This document shows, in pieces, positions 1 to 12,739 of a DNA stretch of 64,000 nt. Both the position numbers and the translations under genes were made by a program. Below the pieces are notes generated by a model. That model was not told where the DNA came from. It was given only the letters and a program-made list of their open reading frames with translations, and did no database searches. How positions within the stretch are numbered: the stretch's first letter is position 1; each line of letters begins with the position of its first letter. Origin of the DNA: Distichodus sexfasciatus (Eukaryota > Chordata > Actinopteri > Characiformes > Distichodontidae); NCBI GenBank assembly GCA_032718565.1, contig JAVGVS010000827.1, positions 22,116 to 86,115 of the forward strand. Reading direction: 5' to 3'.

Positions 1-360
1 ATGTTTTTGAACATGCATCGAACAGTTTAAACTTTTCCCAATACACTGCGAACAACGGGCAGCGGGCACTCGTCCTCCGTCTTTTCTCCATCATTTTCAC
101 GGTTGACAGTGTTGTGTTCTGTCTCATTTTGGCTTCTTTGTCTCCAAATCTTGAGTCTATAAATTAGTTTGTACTCCACTGTGTAGTTCCTCCAGACACC
201 TGTGCCTGCTGCTGCAGCGGAGTTTATTCTTTGCTTACGTCATAGATTCATTGGCGCGGTCGCGATTGCACAGCCTTATTGGCTGCAAAGATGCAGATGA
301 AAGGTTTGAATATTAATTCAAATTGTGGGTGTACTCAGTAGCGACTTTTGATTTTATAAG

Positions 361-505
361 TAGTGAAGTAGATTACATGGTGTAAATTGTACTCAAGTAC
401 GAGTAAAATTACACACTTGAAAAACTACTCATAAAAGTACAAGTACCCAAAAAATCTACTTAATTACAGTAACGTGAGTATTTGTAATTCGTTACTTCCA
501 CCCCT
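361..505. repeat. dispersed teleost repeat (ACTCAAGTACGAGTAAAA type)
   Basis: Sequence of alternating ACTCAAGTAC, AAAAGTACAAGTACCC and TACAGTAACG motifs, a pattern that recurs in this window (12.7-13.9, 16.5, 32.1-33.6 kb). The remainder of 1-1,680 shows no gene; only short low-complexity runs. Confidence 0.5.
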
Positions 506-1954
506 GCCAGTATCATTATGATATTATTTAGCGCTTTTCAACTGCTTCTGTGCCAGGGACCACCACTCAGACTAATCTTTTTAGATATTTGCATTAAATT
601 AATTATTCATAAAGATGCCCAAATCTTCTGAAATGTTTTGAAAAATAAATCAATAAAATGAAATAATTTTGAAAAAGTGATTTCAATAGTGAAACTGGAC
701 TGCATGTCAGGGGCCACCTGCAATGCCACCACGGACAACTAGGGGGCTGCAGACCGCTAGCCGACCACCAGCCAAAATAAAATCTACATTTTTTGGAAAT
801 GTAATGTGTGTAATGCGTTGAAGTCAAATGTGTAAGTTCGGTCCGTTTTGTCATAAATTTTGATATATACAACCATCTTGGCCAAGATGGACTCCATCCT
901 CCGACTCTATCTGGCAGCTGGCAAGAGTGCGCTACGATGCAATGAGTGTGGTAGCCTATCAGAAGCCACGTCTGCCAGTTTAGCACCAATCAGAAATATT
1001 GATTAGCAGTAAGTCATGCTAACGATTTATATAGCTCGATATATATATATAATCTCATTTATCTACTCCCCAGCACTAGGGGCGTTAAGCTCAATATCGC
1101 CGTGGTAACAGGTACACGAGTGGGCCGACAGCTTGGGGACGGAGGGAGTGTATGTCTGTGTGTGGGGGGGGATTTAACCGTGTGTGTTGTCATTGTAGCT
1201 TGTCTTAAATGATTGCCGGAGTAAAAAGGCGGAGCATGTGGACACGAAGACCTTGGAGCCTCTTCGAGCCCCGAGTGCACAGCTGCATGAGACAGCTATT
1301 AATGCAGAGTGACAAGGTCACAGGAGATAGACTCTTCTCTCATTCTCTCTCTCTCTGTCTTTCTCTTTCACGCTAATGTGTGGTTTCAGGAATAGCCGGA
1401 GAGTCTGGCAGTAGTGGGGTCGGCTTGATGGAGGCCTTGGAAATGTAATCATGTGATTAGTGCGAGAGAGAGAGAGAGGCAGAGGAAGAGAGGAATGAAG
1501 GGAGTGAGTGAGTGAGTGTGGGAGAGGTGCAGATTGACTGGGCCATGATCGTGATTGCTTTAGAGGGCCAATGATCACGCAAACCCTATCATCACTCACT
1601 TCCGTCTTCTTGTTCTCTCCCCAGCACCCGCGTCTATCGCCCTGTCTTTTTGCTTTTTCTTTCTGTGATGCAGTAAACACACACACACACACACAGACCG
1701 CAACATGTATCTTCCGACAGGCAGCTGCGTTGTCGCAGGAGTCTCCCTGGAGCGAGCTGCCGGTTAATTTAGCACAAACTGAGAGATTAAAAACACATAA
1801 CGGTGAGCATTTAACCACTTCCATCCAAAGCACCAGGGAAAAGGCCACGCGTGTTGGGGTTGTGTGTGTGTGTGTGTGTTTAGGCCTGCGCAATATATCG
1901 AGTGCCACCATATGAACAATACTTTTTGATGCAGCATTGAAAAATAAATAAAGT

Positions 1955-2430
1955 GAGTGATTATTTGTCATTGTGAACACACGAAAGCACACAGTGCACC
2001 ACAACCAAATGTGACCTCTGCATTTGACCCATCAATGAACCAGCAGTGGGCAGGTAACATGGTCAGCGGTACTTGGGGATGGTGCCTTGCTGATGAGAAT
2101 CTCAGTGGTAACTATACCAGCCTGAGAATCAAACCTGCGATCTTCCGATCAATGCAGCCTCACAGCGAGAAGGTCTTGGGTTCAAGCCCCAGGTTTGCAT
2201 GCTCTCCCCCGTGTTTGCGTGGGTTTTCTCTGGGTGCTCCGGTTTCCTCCCACAGTCCAAAAGCGTGCGATATAGGTTAATTGGCAACTCTAAATTGGCC
2301 CGGTAGGGGGGGAATGAGAGTGTGATTGTGTGTGCCCTGTGGTGTGTTGGTCCCTGTCTTGCGCCCATAGCTCCCAGGATGGGCTCCAGTCCCCGCGACC
2401 CCGGTTGGGATTAAGTGGTTCAGATAATGA
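1955..2430 (+). mobile_element. chimaeric SINE: antisense SINE-a joined to sense SINE-b
   Basis: Left part (to about 2,150) is the reverse complement of a tRNA-derived SINE (SINE-a here) whose tail reads GATTATTTGTCATTGTGAAC. It is joined directly to a second family (SINE-b: CCTCACAGCGAGAAGG, GGTTCAAGCC B-box-like, GTGGGTTTTCTC, TTAATTGGCAACTC, GGGATTAAGTGG). No formal family names are claimed. Confidence 0.7.
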
Positions 2431-2495
2431 ATGAATAAATGAATAACACTTAGCATTATGTCTATGTCCCCGAATGTATAGCAAAGTAATTGTGA

Positions 2496-2497
<2 letters not shown>

Positions 2498-2529
<32 letters not shown>
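2498..2529. repeat. (TG)n microsatellite
   Basis: About 15 uninterrupted TG units. The ~550 bases that follow look like single-copy sequence with no recognisable gene. Confidence 0.95.
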
Positions 2530-3084
2530 TCTTATCCATGCGTTCCACGCTGATAAACGCTACACGGAAACCCAGTGACTCCAAATGCACAGACTTTATT
2601 ATTCAGCACTTCGTATCAGTTTATTAACGCTGATGCAATTATCCCTCAAATTGAGAGGCCCGATTTGGTGTGATAAACCCCTATAAATAAATCATCAAAC
2701 ATCTGTTCTCTAAAGCGGATCAAAACGAGACGAGCGCGCCTGCTTTTCGGGAGGAATCTCACAGGAAGAAAGCGCGCCTTTATAGGGGGTTTGAATAAAT
2801 CTCGGTTCTCACCCCATCTCTGAAAGTTTCTTTAAACTGGGTACGGCGTGAAGTGGACAAACGCGGATAGAGAATATCCAAAATTTGACTTTCAGGACGT
2901 CTTAAACACAAACCGCCACATGGTTCAAATGTACACAGCTGGCTAATATTCTGCGATGTTGGTCTACTGTAAATGATTGCTGATTATAGTTGACCCAGCA
3001 ATTAAACTTTAAGCCGAAAGATTAACGTTACGCTCACGCCAAGAACGGACTAACCACAAGAGAAGTAACAGCACAGTTCTGCTT

Positions 3085-3285
3085 AATGGTGGCGCCCCCT
3101 TGTGGTCTCAATAGAAAATGACAAGCTTAGTTTAGTCTCCCCCTAGTGGCCAAAATGGAGAATGACAACCTCAGTGGAGACGCCCCCTTGAGGCTAAAAT
3201 GGAGAATAACAGCCTTAATCTGGACACCACCTTGTGGCCAAAATAGGGAATGACAACATTATGGAGACACCCCCCACCTTGTGCA
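3085..3285. repeat. ~55-60-bp tandem repeat (CCTTGTGGCCAAAATGGAGAATGACA)n
   Basis: Four imperfect units each containing CCCCCT(T/A)GTGG, then AAAATGGAGAATGACAAC or a variant. Confidence 0.8.
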
Positions 3286-3520
3286 CCGAACTGTCATCCA
3301 TTGAATCGATATAATATTGTATTGTGATATAAAATTGTGATTTACACTTAGCACCAGCACTGTGTGTGTGTGTGTGTGTGTGTTGTAACAGCGGCGCAGG
3401 ACAGATGTGGCAACGATTTCACCACGCCATGCCACAGCAACAGGCTCGGGGGCGAAAATGTGCAGCACCCGCACAATGGAGCCGGTCAATATTTCTACGT
3501 CAGGCGTCAAAGATGACGAG

Positions 3521-4680
3521 ACTTCAGCCAAGGACCTGCCCTTGAGAAAGTGAGAGAATGAGAGGGTGAAGAGAGGAAACAGCGGGAAATCAATAAAGGA
3601 AAGACAAAACATTGCACTAGAAATTTGCTCATGAGAAAATATTGCATGCTCACGAGGAAGGAAAGTGTGCTCACGAGAAGCAGACCTCAGCCAAGAACCT
3701 GCCCAAGAGAAAAAAGAGAAAAGGAGAAAACGAGGAGAGGAAACAGCAAAAAAGAGAAGGAGGGAGGGAGGGAGAGATTAATAAAAGAGTGACAAAACAT
3801 TGCAACAGAAATCTGAAAAATTTTGCTCATGAGAAAGCAGAAGGTACTGGGGGCTTACAAGAAGCACATTTCTCAAAGAAAGTTTTGCATAATCATAAGA
3901 AAGTAGCACATGCTCACGAAAAAGTAGCACATGTTCACGAGAAAGTAGGGTGTGCTCACGAGAAAGTAGCACATGCTCAGAAGAAAGTAGCACATGCTCA
4001 CGAGAAAGTAGGGTGTGCTCGTGAGGAAGTAGCACATGCTGACGAGAAAGTAGGGTGTGCTCACGAGAGAGTAACACATGCTCAGAAGAAAGTAGGACAT
4101 GCTCACGAGAAAGTAGGGTGTGCTCACGAGGAAGTAGCACATGCTCATGAGAAAGTAAGGCATGCTCACGAGATAATAACACATGTTCATGAGAAAGTAA
4201 CATGCTCTCGAGAAAATAAACACATGCTGGTTGGCTGTGCTCATAAGAAAGAAAGAAATATGCTTACAAGAAATTAACACGTTCTCGAAAAAAATAGCAC
4301 ATGCTCAGGAGAAAGCAACATATGCTCACGAGAGAGTATGGTGCGTCACAAGGAAGAAGCACATTCTCACGAGAAAGTAACATATGCTCACGAGAAAGTA
4401 ACGCCACAAGCTCGCAAGAAAGTTGGGTGCGCTCACGAGAAATTAATGTGCTTACGAGAAAGCAAGTTGAAAGTAACAAGAAAGTATTGTGGGTTCACGA
4501 GAAAGTGTTGCTCGAGACCTCGAGACCTCAGCCAAGGACCTGCCCTTGAGAAAGCGAGAGAACAAGAGCGTGAGGAGAGGAAACAAAAAAACAGGAGAGA
4601 GAGAAGCAGGGAGGGAAAGAGAGGGAAATCAATAAAGGAGAGACAAAACACTGCAGCAGAAAGCATTGGATCTTGCTAGT
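3521..4680. repeat. composite repeat: 3 copies of a ~120-160-bp unit around a 21-bp minisatellite
   Basis: Copies of a unit starting ACTTCAGCCAAGGACCTGCC and ending near ACAAAACATTGCA lie at about 3,521, 3,682 and 4,522. Between the second and third is a 21-bp minisatellite, consensus GCTCACGAGAAAGTAGCACA, from about 3,895 to 4,510. Because 21 is divisible by three, long frames stay open on both strands (HAHEKVA heptads on plus; LLSREHV and YFLVSMC on minus). Nothing suggests these are expressed proteins. Confidence 0.85.
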
Positions 4681-5039
4681 CCACCTGTTGGTGAAGAAGT
4701 GAACACTCCTGTCACTCTTCTGTCTCGCAATCTCCGGGGGACGACTCTCCCAAACACAGCTCGACTCTGCACTGCTCCTGATAAGGGCTCTGAGCCCCGA
4801 CACACCACAGACGGCCACACACACACACATTTGCCACACACACACACACACACTCTTCTTTCATGTGACCTGCTGTGCCTCGTCGCTATGCCTTCTTTTG
4901 ACTTTTTTAAAAAATACGCTCGGTCACGTCTTGGAGGTCAAAAGTTAGTCAGCCGTTTTATCAGGGATTGGGAGGCGACTTTTAAATGGTAGCTTTTCAA
5001 GCTACAAGCTATGAAGGGACGGGGGACAAGTGAGAAAAA

Positions 5040-5440
5040 AAGCAAGTATGACATGCTCGCGGGAAAGTATGGCAAGAAAGTATTGCACGCTCATGAGAAA
5101 GTATTATGTACAAGGCAAAGTACTGTGTGCTCACACGAAAGTATCACATGAATATATTGTGAGAAAGTATTATGTGCTCTTGAGAAAGTATCATGAGAAA
5201 GTATCGAGTGCTCATGAGAAAGTATCATGAGAAAGTATCACGAGGAAAGTATCGAGTGCTCATTAGAAAGTATCACGAGAAAGTATCGAGTGCTCATTAG
5301 AAAGTATCACGAGAAAGTATCACGAAAAAAGTATCACGAGAAAGTATCGAGTGCTCATGAGAAAGTATCACTAGAAAGTATCAAGTGCTCACGAGAAAGT
5401 ATCACGAGAACGTTTGCATGCTCTTGAGAAAGTATCATGA
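5040..5440. repeat. second block of the GAGAAAGTAT minisatellite
   Basis: Units of 12-21 bp, GAGAAAGTATCACGA and GAGTGCTCATGAGAAAGTAT, related to the 3.9-4.5 kb array but more diverged. Separated from it by ~360 bp that includes a CA repeat (4,820-4,852). Confidence 0.85.
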
Positions 5441-5816
5441 GAAACACATATAATCCTATATTTTTGGGGTCAATGCAGCATTTTGCTACATTACATCGCT
5501 ATTCGTCAGACAAAATAGTTACTGGAAAAGCTGCACTGAAAGGTATCGTCACTACTGAAAAGCTACTCAAAAAGTAGAGGGTAGTAGCATCTCCATTTCT
5601 TTTAGCTGCCGTTTGTTTCTGCAGCTTTACGTCATATCTTCCCTTCCTGTTCAGCGCTCTTCCTCTGTGTAGTGACTCCGGCATCGCTACAGCCGCCTCC
5701 ACGTTTAACGAGGTTACTTTTGGGTCGACGTTCTCTAATCGTCGCATGTGACTTTCTCGTAAGGTGTAAAGTAACGTGACGCGAGCCCTCTTTCAAGTGG
5801 ATCTGGAAGCGGCGAC

Positions 5817-6002
5817 GTGGAAGTCTTTCGTGTCAACTACTTTTTTCCACTTTTCGTGTTGCTGATGTCTCCTCTGGGACAGAGTGAGAGCAGTGATCCG
5901 TCACCACGCGTCCCAAACTGGGAAAAAACTAAGATCTTAAAAGCTGGTGACGACAAGGTCAAGCGAATGCTAACGTCGGAGACGCGTTACTGGAGGATGT
6001 AA
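5817..6002 (+). CDS. unrecognised 61-codon ORF with hydrophobic N-terminus
   Basis: Starts MEVFRVNYFFPLFVLLMSPL, which looks like a signal peptide or membrane segment, followed by a polar tail rich in Lys and Ser. I recognise no family. No splice or promoter signal supports it and the surrounding DNA is repeat-like; it may well be chance. Confidence 0.12.
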   Translation: MEVFRVNYFFPLFVLLMSPLGQSESSDPSPRVPNWEKTKILKAGDDKVKRMLTSETRYWRM

Positions 6003-6142
6003 ATAAATTCCGTTTCAGCTTTTCTTCTCAACCGGGAGTCGACTCGGGGATTGATTTGCTTGGAGTTGAGCTGTCAAACAAACTGATGCTCAGCAGACGG
6101 AGACGGAGCGAAGGGTCAAAATTAGCAAGGGAACGTGCAGTT

Positions 6143-6560
6143 AGGGGTGTAAATCTCAAGTTCGGTCACAATACGATATATCGATTCAATTGACAACGAT
6201 TTGGGTTTGCCGACATCACAAAGTCTGTGACGATATGATTTCGATCCGATCTGATTCAGGAGCCAGCGATCAATATGAGACACTGTCATTCGCTCAATGT
6301 ATCATTAGATCATTAGATCAATGTATCGTTACACTCTCATATGTGATCTCACCTTGCTGCTTGGCGTCACTGCTTCTGGAATGATCAGGGAAATCACAAC
6401 GGCTTCAGACGACTCATTGAACTACACTGTAATCAGATATCAGAATCAGATGCATGAAACAAGACAGTATTAATTCTAGAGCTGTGAACCTTCACTGGTC
6501 TCACGATTCGATTACGATTATCACGTCAATGATTCGATTCGATGAGATATCTCGATGCAT
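6143..6560. repeat. ATCGAT-rich dispersed repeat
   Basis: Contains ACGATATATCGATTCAATTG, GACATCACAAAGTCTGTGACG and GATTCAGGAGCCAGCGATCAATATGAGAC-type motifs. Related copies in either orientation lie near 7,250, 9,000-9,110, 23,545-23,712, 24,360-24,560, 25,215-25,350, 25,860-25,925, 26,125-26,235, 26,370-26,480, 50,065-50,115 and 61,905-61,990. Probably a non-autonomous DNA transposon family; ends not defined. Confidence 0.6.
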
Positions 6561-7420
6561 CCCATCAGTTTCTCTACTTCACACTGCACGCAGATCGGGC
6601 AGCCGTAGTTACTACCGAGATGTTATTTTTATGCCGCAGCCAGAAAATCACCCACAATGTTGTTATGACATAATCCAGATGTTTTTAACTGTCTGACCAC
6701 AACTCAGACTTAGCAGCAGTCTACGCCTGTCCACTGTGGATCCATGTGTGGGTGGGGGACACACAGTAATTTTTACTATCGTTTATTATTATTTAGATAT
6801 TTGCATTAAATATATTATTCATAAAGATGCCCAAATGACCTGGAAATGTTTTTGGAAATTTTGATTTAAATTAATGTAGGTGAAGGGCATTTGCTTATGT
6901 TTATTTATCTCATTTAGCATATTAGCCTAGCTATTAGCCTTAGCCTTACTTTGGTGTTGTATTATGTCTGTGACAAAGGGATATTTTCATTTATCAACCT
7001 AATGCTAATGCTGCTCAATAAAGAAGACAAAGTATTGAGTTGTTCCCTCGCGTCCTTCGGCCTTGATCGGGTTATTTCAAGTTTGACAAGAGCGGTGGTG
7101 CTAAACTCCCCAGGTTAACTTGACAGTTTTGAAAATTCAATAAAATGAAATAATTTTGAAAAAGTGATTTCAGCAGTTAAAAAAATGTCATGGAATGTCA
7201 ATCCCGCCAGTAACCACCAGGAGGCAGCGGATCGGCGGTTAAAAATCTCTGATGTAATCGATTGTGGTCTGCCACTGCATCGTGATGCATCGATAATGTG
7301 ATTGATCGTTTCAACACCTCTAAGTCAGATTATCATACAACACACAGTGTTCACAATGACAGTTTTACTCTCACTGTCTCTTTACAGAATTTTACCATTT
7401 TTCTAGATTAAAACATACAT

Positions 7421-7612
7421 GCAGTTGGTGGCGTAACGGTAGGGTGTTTGCTCTGTGATCAGAAGGTCGCAGGTTTGAATCCAGGGCCAGTAAAGTTACC
7501 ACTGAGGTACTCAGGAGCAAGGTACCGTCTCCAAGCACTGCTCCCTGGGTGCTTGTTAGCTGCGTTAGTGCTGTGCTGTAGTGTGTTCACAATGACAAAT
7601 AATCACTCACTC
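7421..7612 (+). mobile_element. SINE-a copy (sense)
   Basis: GCAGTTGGTGGCGTAACGGT (A-box-like) and GGTTTGAATCC (B-box-like) in the tRNA-related head, then GTAAAGTTACC, GAGCAAGGTACCGTC, CCAAGCACTGCTCCC and a tail ending CACAATGACAAATAATCACTC. Confidence 0.75.
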
Positions 7613-10509
7613 ATACTTTACCTTTAAGAGAAATTGACAGCAAACTTGTGTACTGTAAAACACGGCGCTATACACTTTATGTTCATTTTCTGGATAGAAG
7701 CTGCTGCCGAATGTGACCCGACCCGATTCGATCCGCCAGCAGCGTTCCAGGTGATGCAGAGAGGAAACAGGAAGTGGTTTATGAGGCTTGGCGCGGCTGA
7801 CGTGGACACGCTGGAGCCAGTCAGACTCATGCATTATTGAGAGGCGAGGCGACGGCGAGCGTTCTGACCCATTTTGGAATCCATATCTCCTGTCACTTCC
7901 CATCAGCAGCGACGCTCCGGCATCACCGCGGAGGACGCCCGGGTCAAGCCCAGCACTGCCTTTACACTCATTTGTGCTTTTTAAAAATAAAAAGAAAAAT
8001 ATTTGTTTCCAAAATTAAAATGAAGACACTAATGGTGAGTTGTTTTACCATTTTCTGCTCCAATACAAAATGGAGCAGATTTATTTATATTTATTATTCT
8101 TTTTATAAATTGACACCCAAAAACATTTGACACCATTTTCACATTTTCCAGTTTCCCATTTGAAATAAAAATCATACCAACAAATGATGTGCATTTTCCA
8201 ATTTTCTATTTTTAGTTTGAGCTCAAAATGGGAAATATTAATTTTTTTTTTCCCCCATTTTGGTTTTGGAAACAAATACTGAGAACTAATTGTTTTGGGG
8301 GGTTTTGGATTTTGGGTGTCAATTAACACAAAGATTTAAACGGCAAACAAAAAATGGGAAAACAACTCGTCATTTGTTTGTTTGTTTTTGGATTTGCAAA
8401 TGATATTCAAAAAAATTGGGGGTTTCAGTTTTTGGTATCAGTTTAAAAAGGAAGGAAAGAATGGTTGATGGATTTCCATTGTCTCCATCTTTGCTAGAAT
8501 AAAAAAAGGTAAAAAAGGTTAGGTCACGTACGCTGTCCTCGTCAAGTGGGGTTACGACCCCAATACAGCCGCTTAGCAACGCCGACAGTTGCCGCCGCCA
8601 CCGACGGAAGAGAGGGACCATCACTGAGCGTGGCGAAAAGTCGAAAAGCCGAATCAATATGCGAAAGCAATCAGCGGTTGGAGAGTGGAGCGCAAACAGG
8701 CTGATTGTAATGAATAGGTATTAAGCTCTCGTGAATACGGAAGCCTCACAGTCCAAGGTGATTCACACAAAACAAATAAACCCTCACTACGATCGATCGT
8801 CACGGCGACCCCTTCAGAGTCAAGGGTCACGCCCCACGCCTTTCCACTCAATTTCCTCTCACCCGATTGGCTAATGAGAACGCGAGTCGGGCTGAGGAGG
8901 TCTCGAGATCTCTTAAAAATTCGGACAGCAGCAGTAAATTAACCACCTGTTTGTAAATGGAAGGGAGGATGAGGGTCAGAATCTGCAAGGGATGTGAGAT
9001 TTGGGGGCGTTTCATCACGATATATCATATTGATTCGACAGACGATATCTCAAAGTCTGCTAAAACACAATTTTGATAAAAATTCGATGCCAGCGATATC
9101 TCAATTTTTTTAGAATGCAATAGAAACAGCTATGTTTAGGTAACAGCTAATATTTTTAGTCTAGTTTCTGGACACCGCATGATGCAGAACAAAATGATAT
9201 TAGGAAACAAAATGTCCTAATACAACGTCCTACGTTTGTGTAAGTGTGGGCTTCGTGAAACGAGGGTGCGGCACAAAAAATACAGGTAATACCCGACTTA
9301 GGATGGAGATGCATTCCGATGACCCCATCGTAACTTGAAAAAATTGCAAGTCGAGACATGGCTTTCAGCAGGAGACATAATTGGTTGTTTTAAAATTCAA
9401 TAAAATTGGGCTTAAATACACGCCCCTAACACTGAGACCACTGAACTCTAATGATCACTGGCAGGGCGGAAGATGCGAACATCCCGGCAGTGTCCCAATG
9501 TATAGTACCACATATGCTGCTACGTACATTTGCCTGATGCAGGAAATTAAAAACATTTTTACCTTTTTGTCATAACGCTATCGTCATCGTAAGACTGAAA
9601 AGTGGAAACTTCATGATTCGGTGACCATCTATACTGGGTATGACTGTAAATATCACATCACAGTATTGTACTGTAAATATCAAAGTAAGCTTGCTACAAT
9701 AGCTTGCTGTAATAGTATATTAAATGGTATACAGCTCTGCTGCCTGTATTATACTATAAATTTACTATGAAATTTAAAAATACACAGCTTCTAGAGTCAT
9801 ATTCTGAATTTACTGTGAAATTTTTCATTTGCAAATCAAGTTTAATTAGTCGTGACCAAAATCGCTCGAAGCGAAACACTCCCCTCCTAAGTCCAAACCA
9901 CCAAATGGAAAGATAAGAATCAACCAAATGGAGTTGAAGCCTTCAATAATCACCTCCTCATTTTTATCTTATTCAGAGAATTTCCCACTCTTATTTTCTT
10001 TAAAATAATTGCTAACGAATTGAATTTGCACATTTAATCAGGTGTTAAAGACGCCACCATTTACCAGTCTGTTTTATCGGCTCAGGGTGCGACTCGGGGA
10101 TGTGAAGAAAGAGAAAAGTGAGGCGTAACGGAGCGTTACGAGGACGGAGGAGTGGGATTGGTCGTCCTGCTCATCGTCCTGCTCATCGTCTCTGCGGTGT
10201 CACATATCTGTGGAAACACAAGGTCACAGCGGCGCTCTTTGTGCAGTCGAGTCAGCCCACATTAACCTCGCCGCGCTAGAGAGGAAGATATATACACACC
10301 GGCACTGGCCGAGAAAATACACACACACACGTATGCACAGGCACACGCACGTGCACATATGCATACACTGTGGGTCGAAAAGAAGCTCTCTACCTTTGCT
10401 CATCATTTTGACAAATGCTTTTTTGCTGTTGCATTCAGAACTAGAGAGGAATATCTGCAAGAAAACGCAAATGTGATTGCTCTCTTGCAGCAAGACTTGC
10501 AAGGTGGTT

Positions 10510-11310
10510 GACAGGTGGTTACCAGGGTTTTGTCAGGTGGTTGCTAGGATGTGGCTAGGTTCTTGCTAGGGTGTGGCTAGGGTGTTGCTAGGTGGTTGCT
10601 AGGGTGTGGTTAGGTGGTTGCTAGGGTGTTGCTAGGCTAGAGTTTTGCTAGGTAGTTGCTAGGTGGTTTCTAGAGTGTGGCTAGGTGACTGCTAGGGTGT
10701 GGCTAGGGTGTTGCTGGGTGGTTGCTAGGGTGTGGTTAGGTGGTTGCTAGGGTGTGGTTAGGTGGTTGCTGGGTGGTTGCTAGAGTGTGGCCAGGTGGTT
10801 GCTAGGGTAGGTGGTTGCTAGGGTGTTGCTAGGTGGTTGCTAGGGTGTTTCTAGGCTAGGTGGTTGCTAGGGTGTGGCTAGGCTAGGGTGTGGATAGGTG
10901 GTTGCTAGGGTGTTTCTAGGCTAGGTGGTTGCTAGGGTGTGGCTAGGCTAGGGTGTGGCTAGGTGGTTGCTAGGGTGTGGTGGGTGGTTGCTAGGTGTGC
11001 TTAGGTGGTTGCTGGGTGGTTGCTAGAGTGTGGCTAGATGGTTGCTAGGCTAGGTGGTTGCTAGGGTGTTGCTAGGTGGTTGCTAGGGTGTTTCTAGGCT
11101 AGGTGGTTGCTAGGGTGTTTCTAGGCTAGGTGGTTGCTAGGCTAGGTGGTTGCTAGGGTGTTGCTAGATGGTTGCTAGGGTGTTTCTAGGCTAGGTGGTT
11201 GCTAGGGTGTGGCTAGGCTAGGGTATGGATAGGTGGTTGCTAGGGTGTGGCTAGGCTAGGGTGTGGATAGGTGGTTGCTAGGGTGTGGATAGGTGGTTGC
11301 TAGGGTGTTG
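10510..11310. repeat. minisatellite (GGTGGTTGCTAGGGTGTGGCTA)n
   Basis: About 800 bp built from GGTGGTTGCTAGGGTGT and GGCTAGG modules in higher-order combinations; a GGTGTTTCTAGGCTAGGTGG variant recurs. No coding potential. Confidence 0.95.
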
Positions 11311-11534
11311 CGTTCAGAATTAAATTAACATCAAAGTAATTACTATATCGCCCATCGCTAGTAGTTAGTAGTACTAGCGTAGTAGTTAGTTTAGACCTGC
11401 GGGAGATTAGGGACGCTTCACCAGTGAAGGTTCCAGAGCCCGTGTGCTGCCGTGGTTCACCCTGCTGACCCTGCTGCACTCCGAACATTCTCTGCCAGAC
11501 CAACTGGACTGTTCTTTAAGGACTGAACTCTCTC

Positions 11535-11783
11535 CGGGGCAGTGGTGGCGTAGCAGTGGCAACTACAAGTGTCGCCGGTTCAAATCCCAGGGCGGTAAAG
11601 GTACCTCTCATAAGTGAGAAACCGTCCCCAAGCACCGCTCCCCGGCCACTCCCAAAATAAGCTGCCCACTGCTGCTACAAACACTGCAACTTTCATCGCA
11701 AATTTTTAGAGAAGCTGCCACAAAATCTGCCATTTTAGCCCGCAACAATCTCAAGAAAGGCTCATGAAATCCTGGAGGGACTG
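11535..11783 (+). mobile_element. SINE-a head followed by a truncated MITE
   Basis: SINE-a head (GGCAGTGGTGGCGTAGCAG, CGGTTCAAATCCC, AAGCACCGCTCCCC) to about 11,650, then a fragment ending GAAATCCTGGAGGGACTG, the terminal motif of the hAT-like MITE seen intact at 14.4 kb. The left end of the MITE is missing. Confidence 0.6.
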
Positions 11784-12739
11784 ATAAGGGAGTAGTTGCT
11801 GAACACCACATAACACCAAATGGAAAATCTGTTTAAAGTACGGTTTTGTTAGATTTTAGAAGTATGAGAGGTGCAAGATTCCGTACAAATGTGGCAGATT
11901 CCGAGGACAACCGAGTCAAAAATGGTCTCGGTCTCAAGTACTATAACAGTGTGCACAGCATCTGAGCAGAACGTGGCACTTAATTTGTGATTAAACATTC
12001 CTACATCTACTCATTCCCTAAACTGATTTAAATTAAAACATACATTTGGGGGAAATGTAAATTAATGTGCTGCCAAATTAATAATTTAATTTTCAAAATC
12101 TGGGTAATGTGAACCAGGAAAAAGGTTCTCGCAACGCCCGGGTACAGCTCCTTTTTCTTTCTGGATTTACATCAACACACACACACACACACACTTTAAT
12201 AAACCCGCTAGCGTGACATATCTTGCGTGTTCCCCTGTTTACCATCTCACACACACGCTGAGACCTGAGCATGCAGCTCATACATCAAAACACACACACT
12301 CCAGCCAACGAGGTAGAGTCTTTCCGAGCCTTTCTAGGATGCAGCGACTGCGTCTTCATTATTCGGCTTTGTCAACGCCCCCACACAGCTGTCTTTCTCT
12401 CCCTCTCTCTTTATCCCTCTCTTCCCTTCCCCATCCGCTCTGCGGTGGCTCGACATTAGCAGCAGATGTAGGTTACTGCGCTTTTCTCAGCCATCCCTCT
12501 TTTTCGAGAGGACACCAGCGCACCAGAGGAAGCCGACACTCTCTCTCTTTTTTTTTCTCCCACGTAACTCTCTTTTTCTTTCCGTTCGCTGGCCGCGCGA
12601 GTGGAGCTGTAGATATAAAGTGACAGTAGCTCTGACGCTGTCTCGGAAGATACGCATCACACGACGAGGAAAACGGGGCGGCGGTTTTGTTTTTAGGAGG
12701 TGGTTGGGGCAGAGAGAGGGCCAGAGTTGGAGAGTAACA

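Noticed and set aside
3642..4277. 211-codon coiled-coil-like protein with HAHEKVA heptads
   Set aside because: A 21-bp minisatellite keeps all frames open on both strands; no promoter, splice or homology evidence.
7421..7480. Functional tRNA gene
   Set aside because: Only box-like motifs of a SINE head; no cloverleaf, and the same sequence recurs throughout the window.
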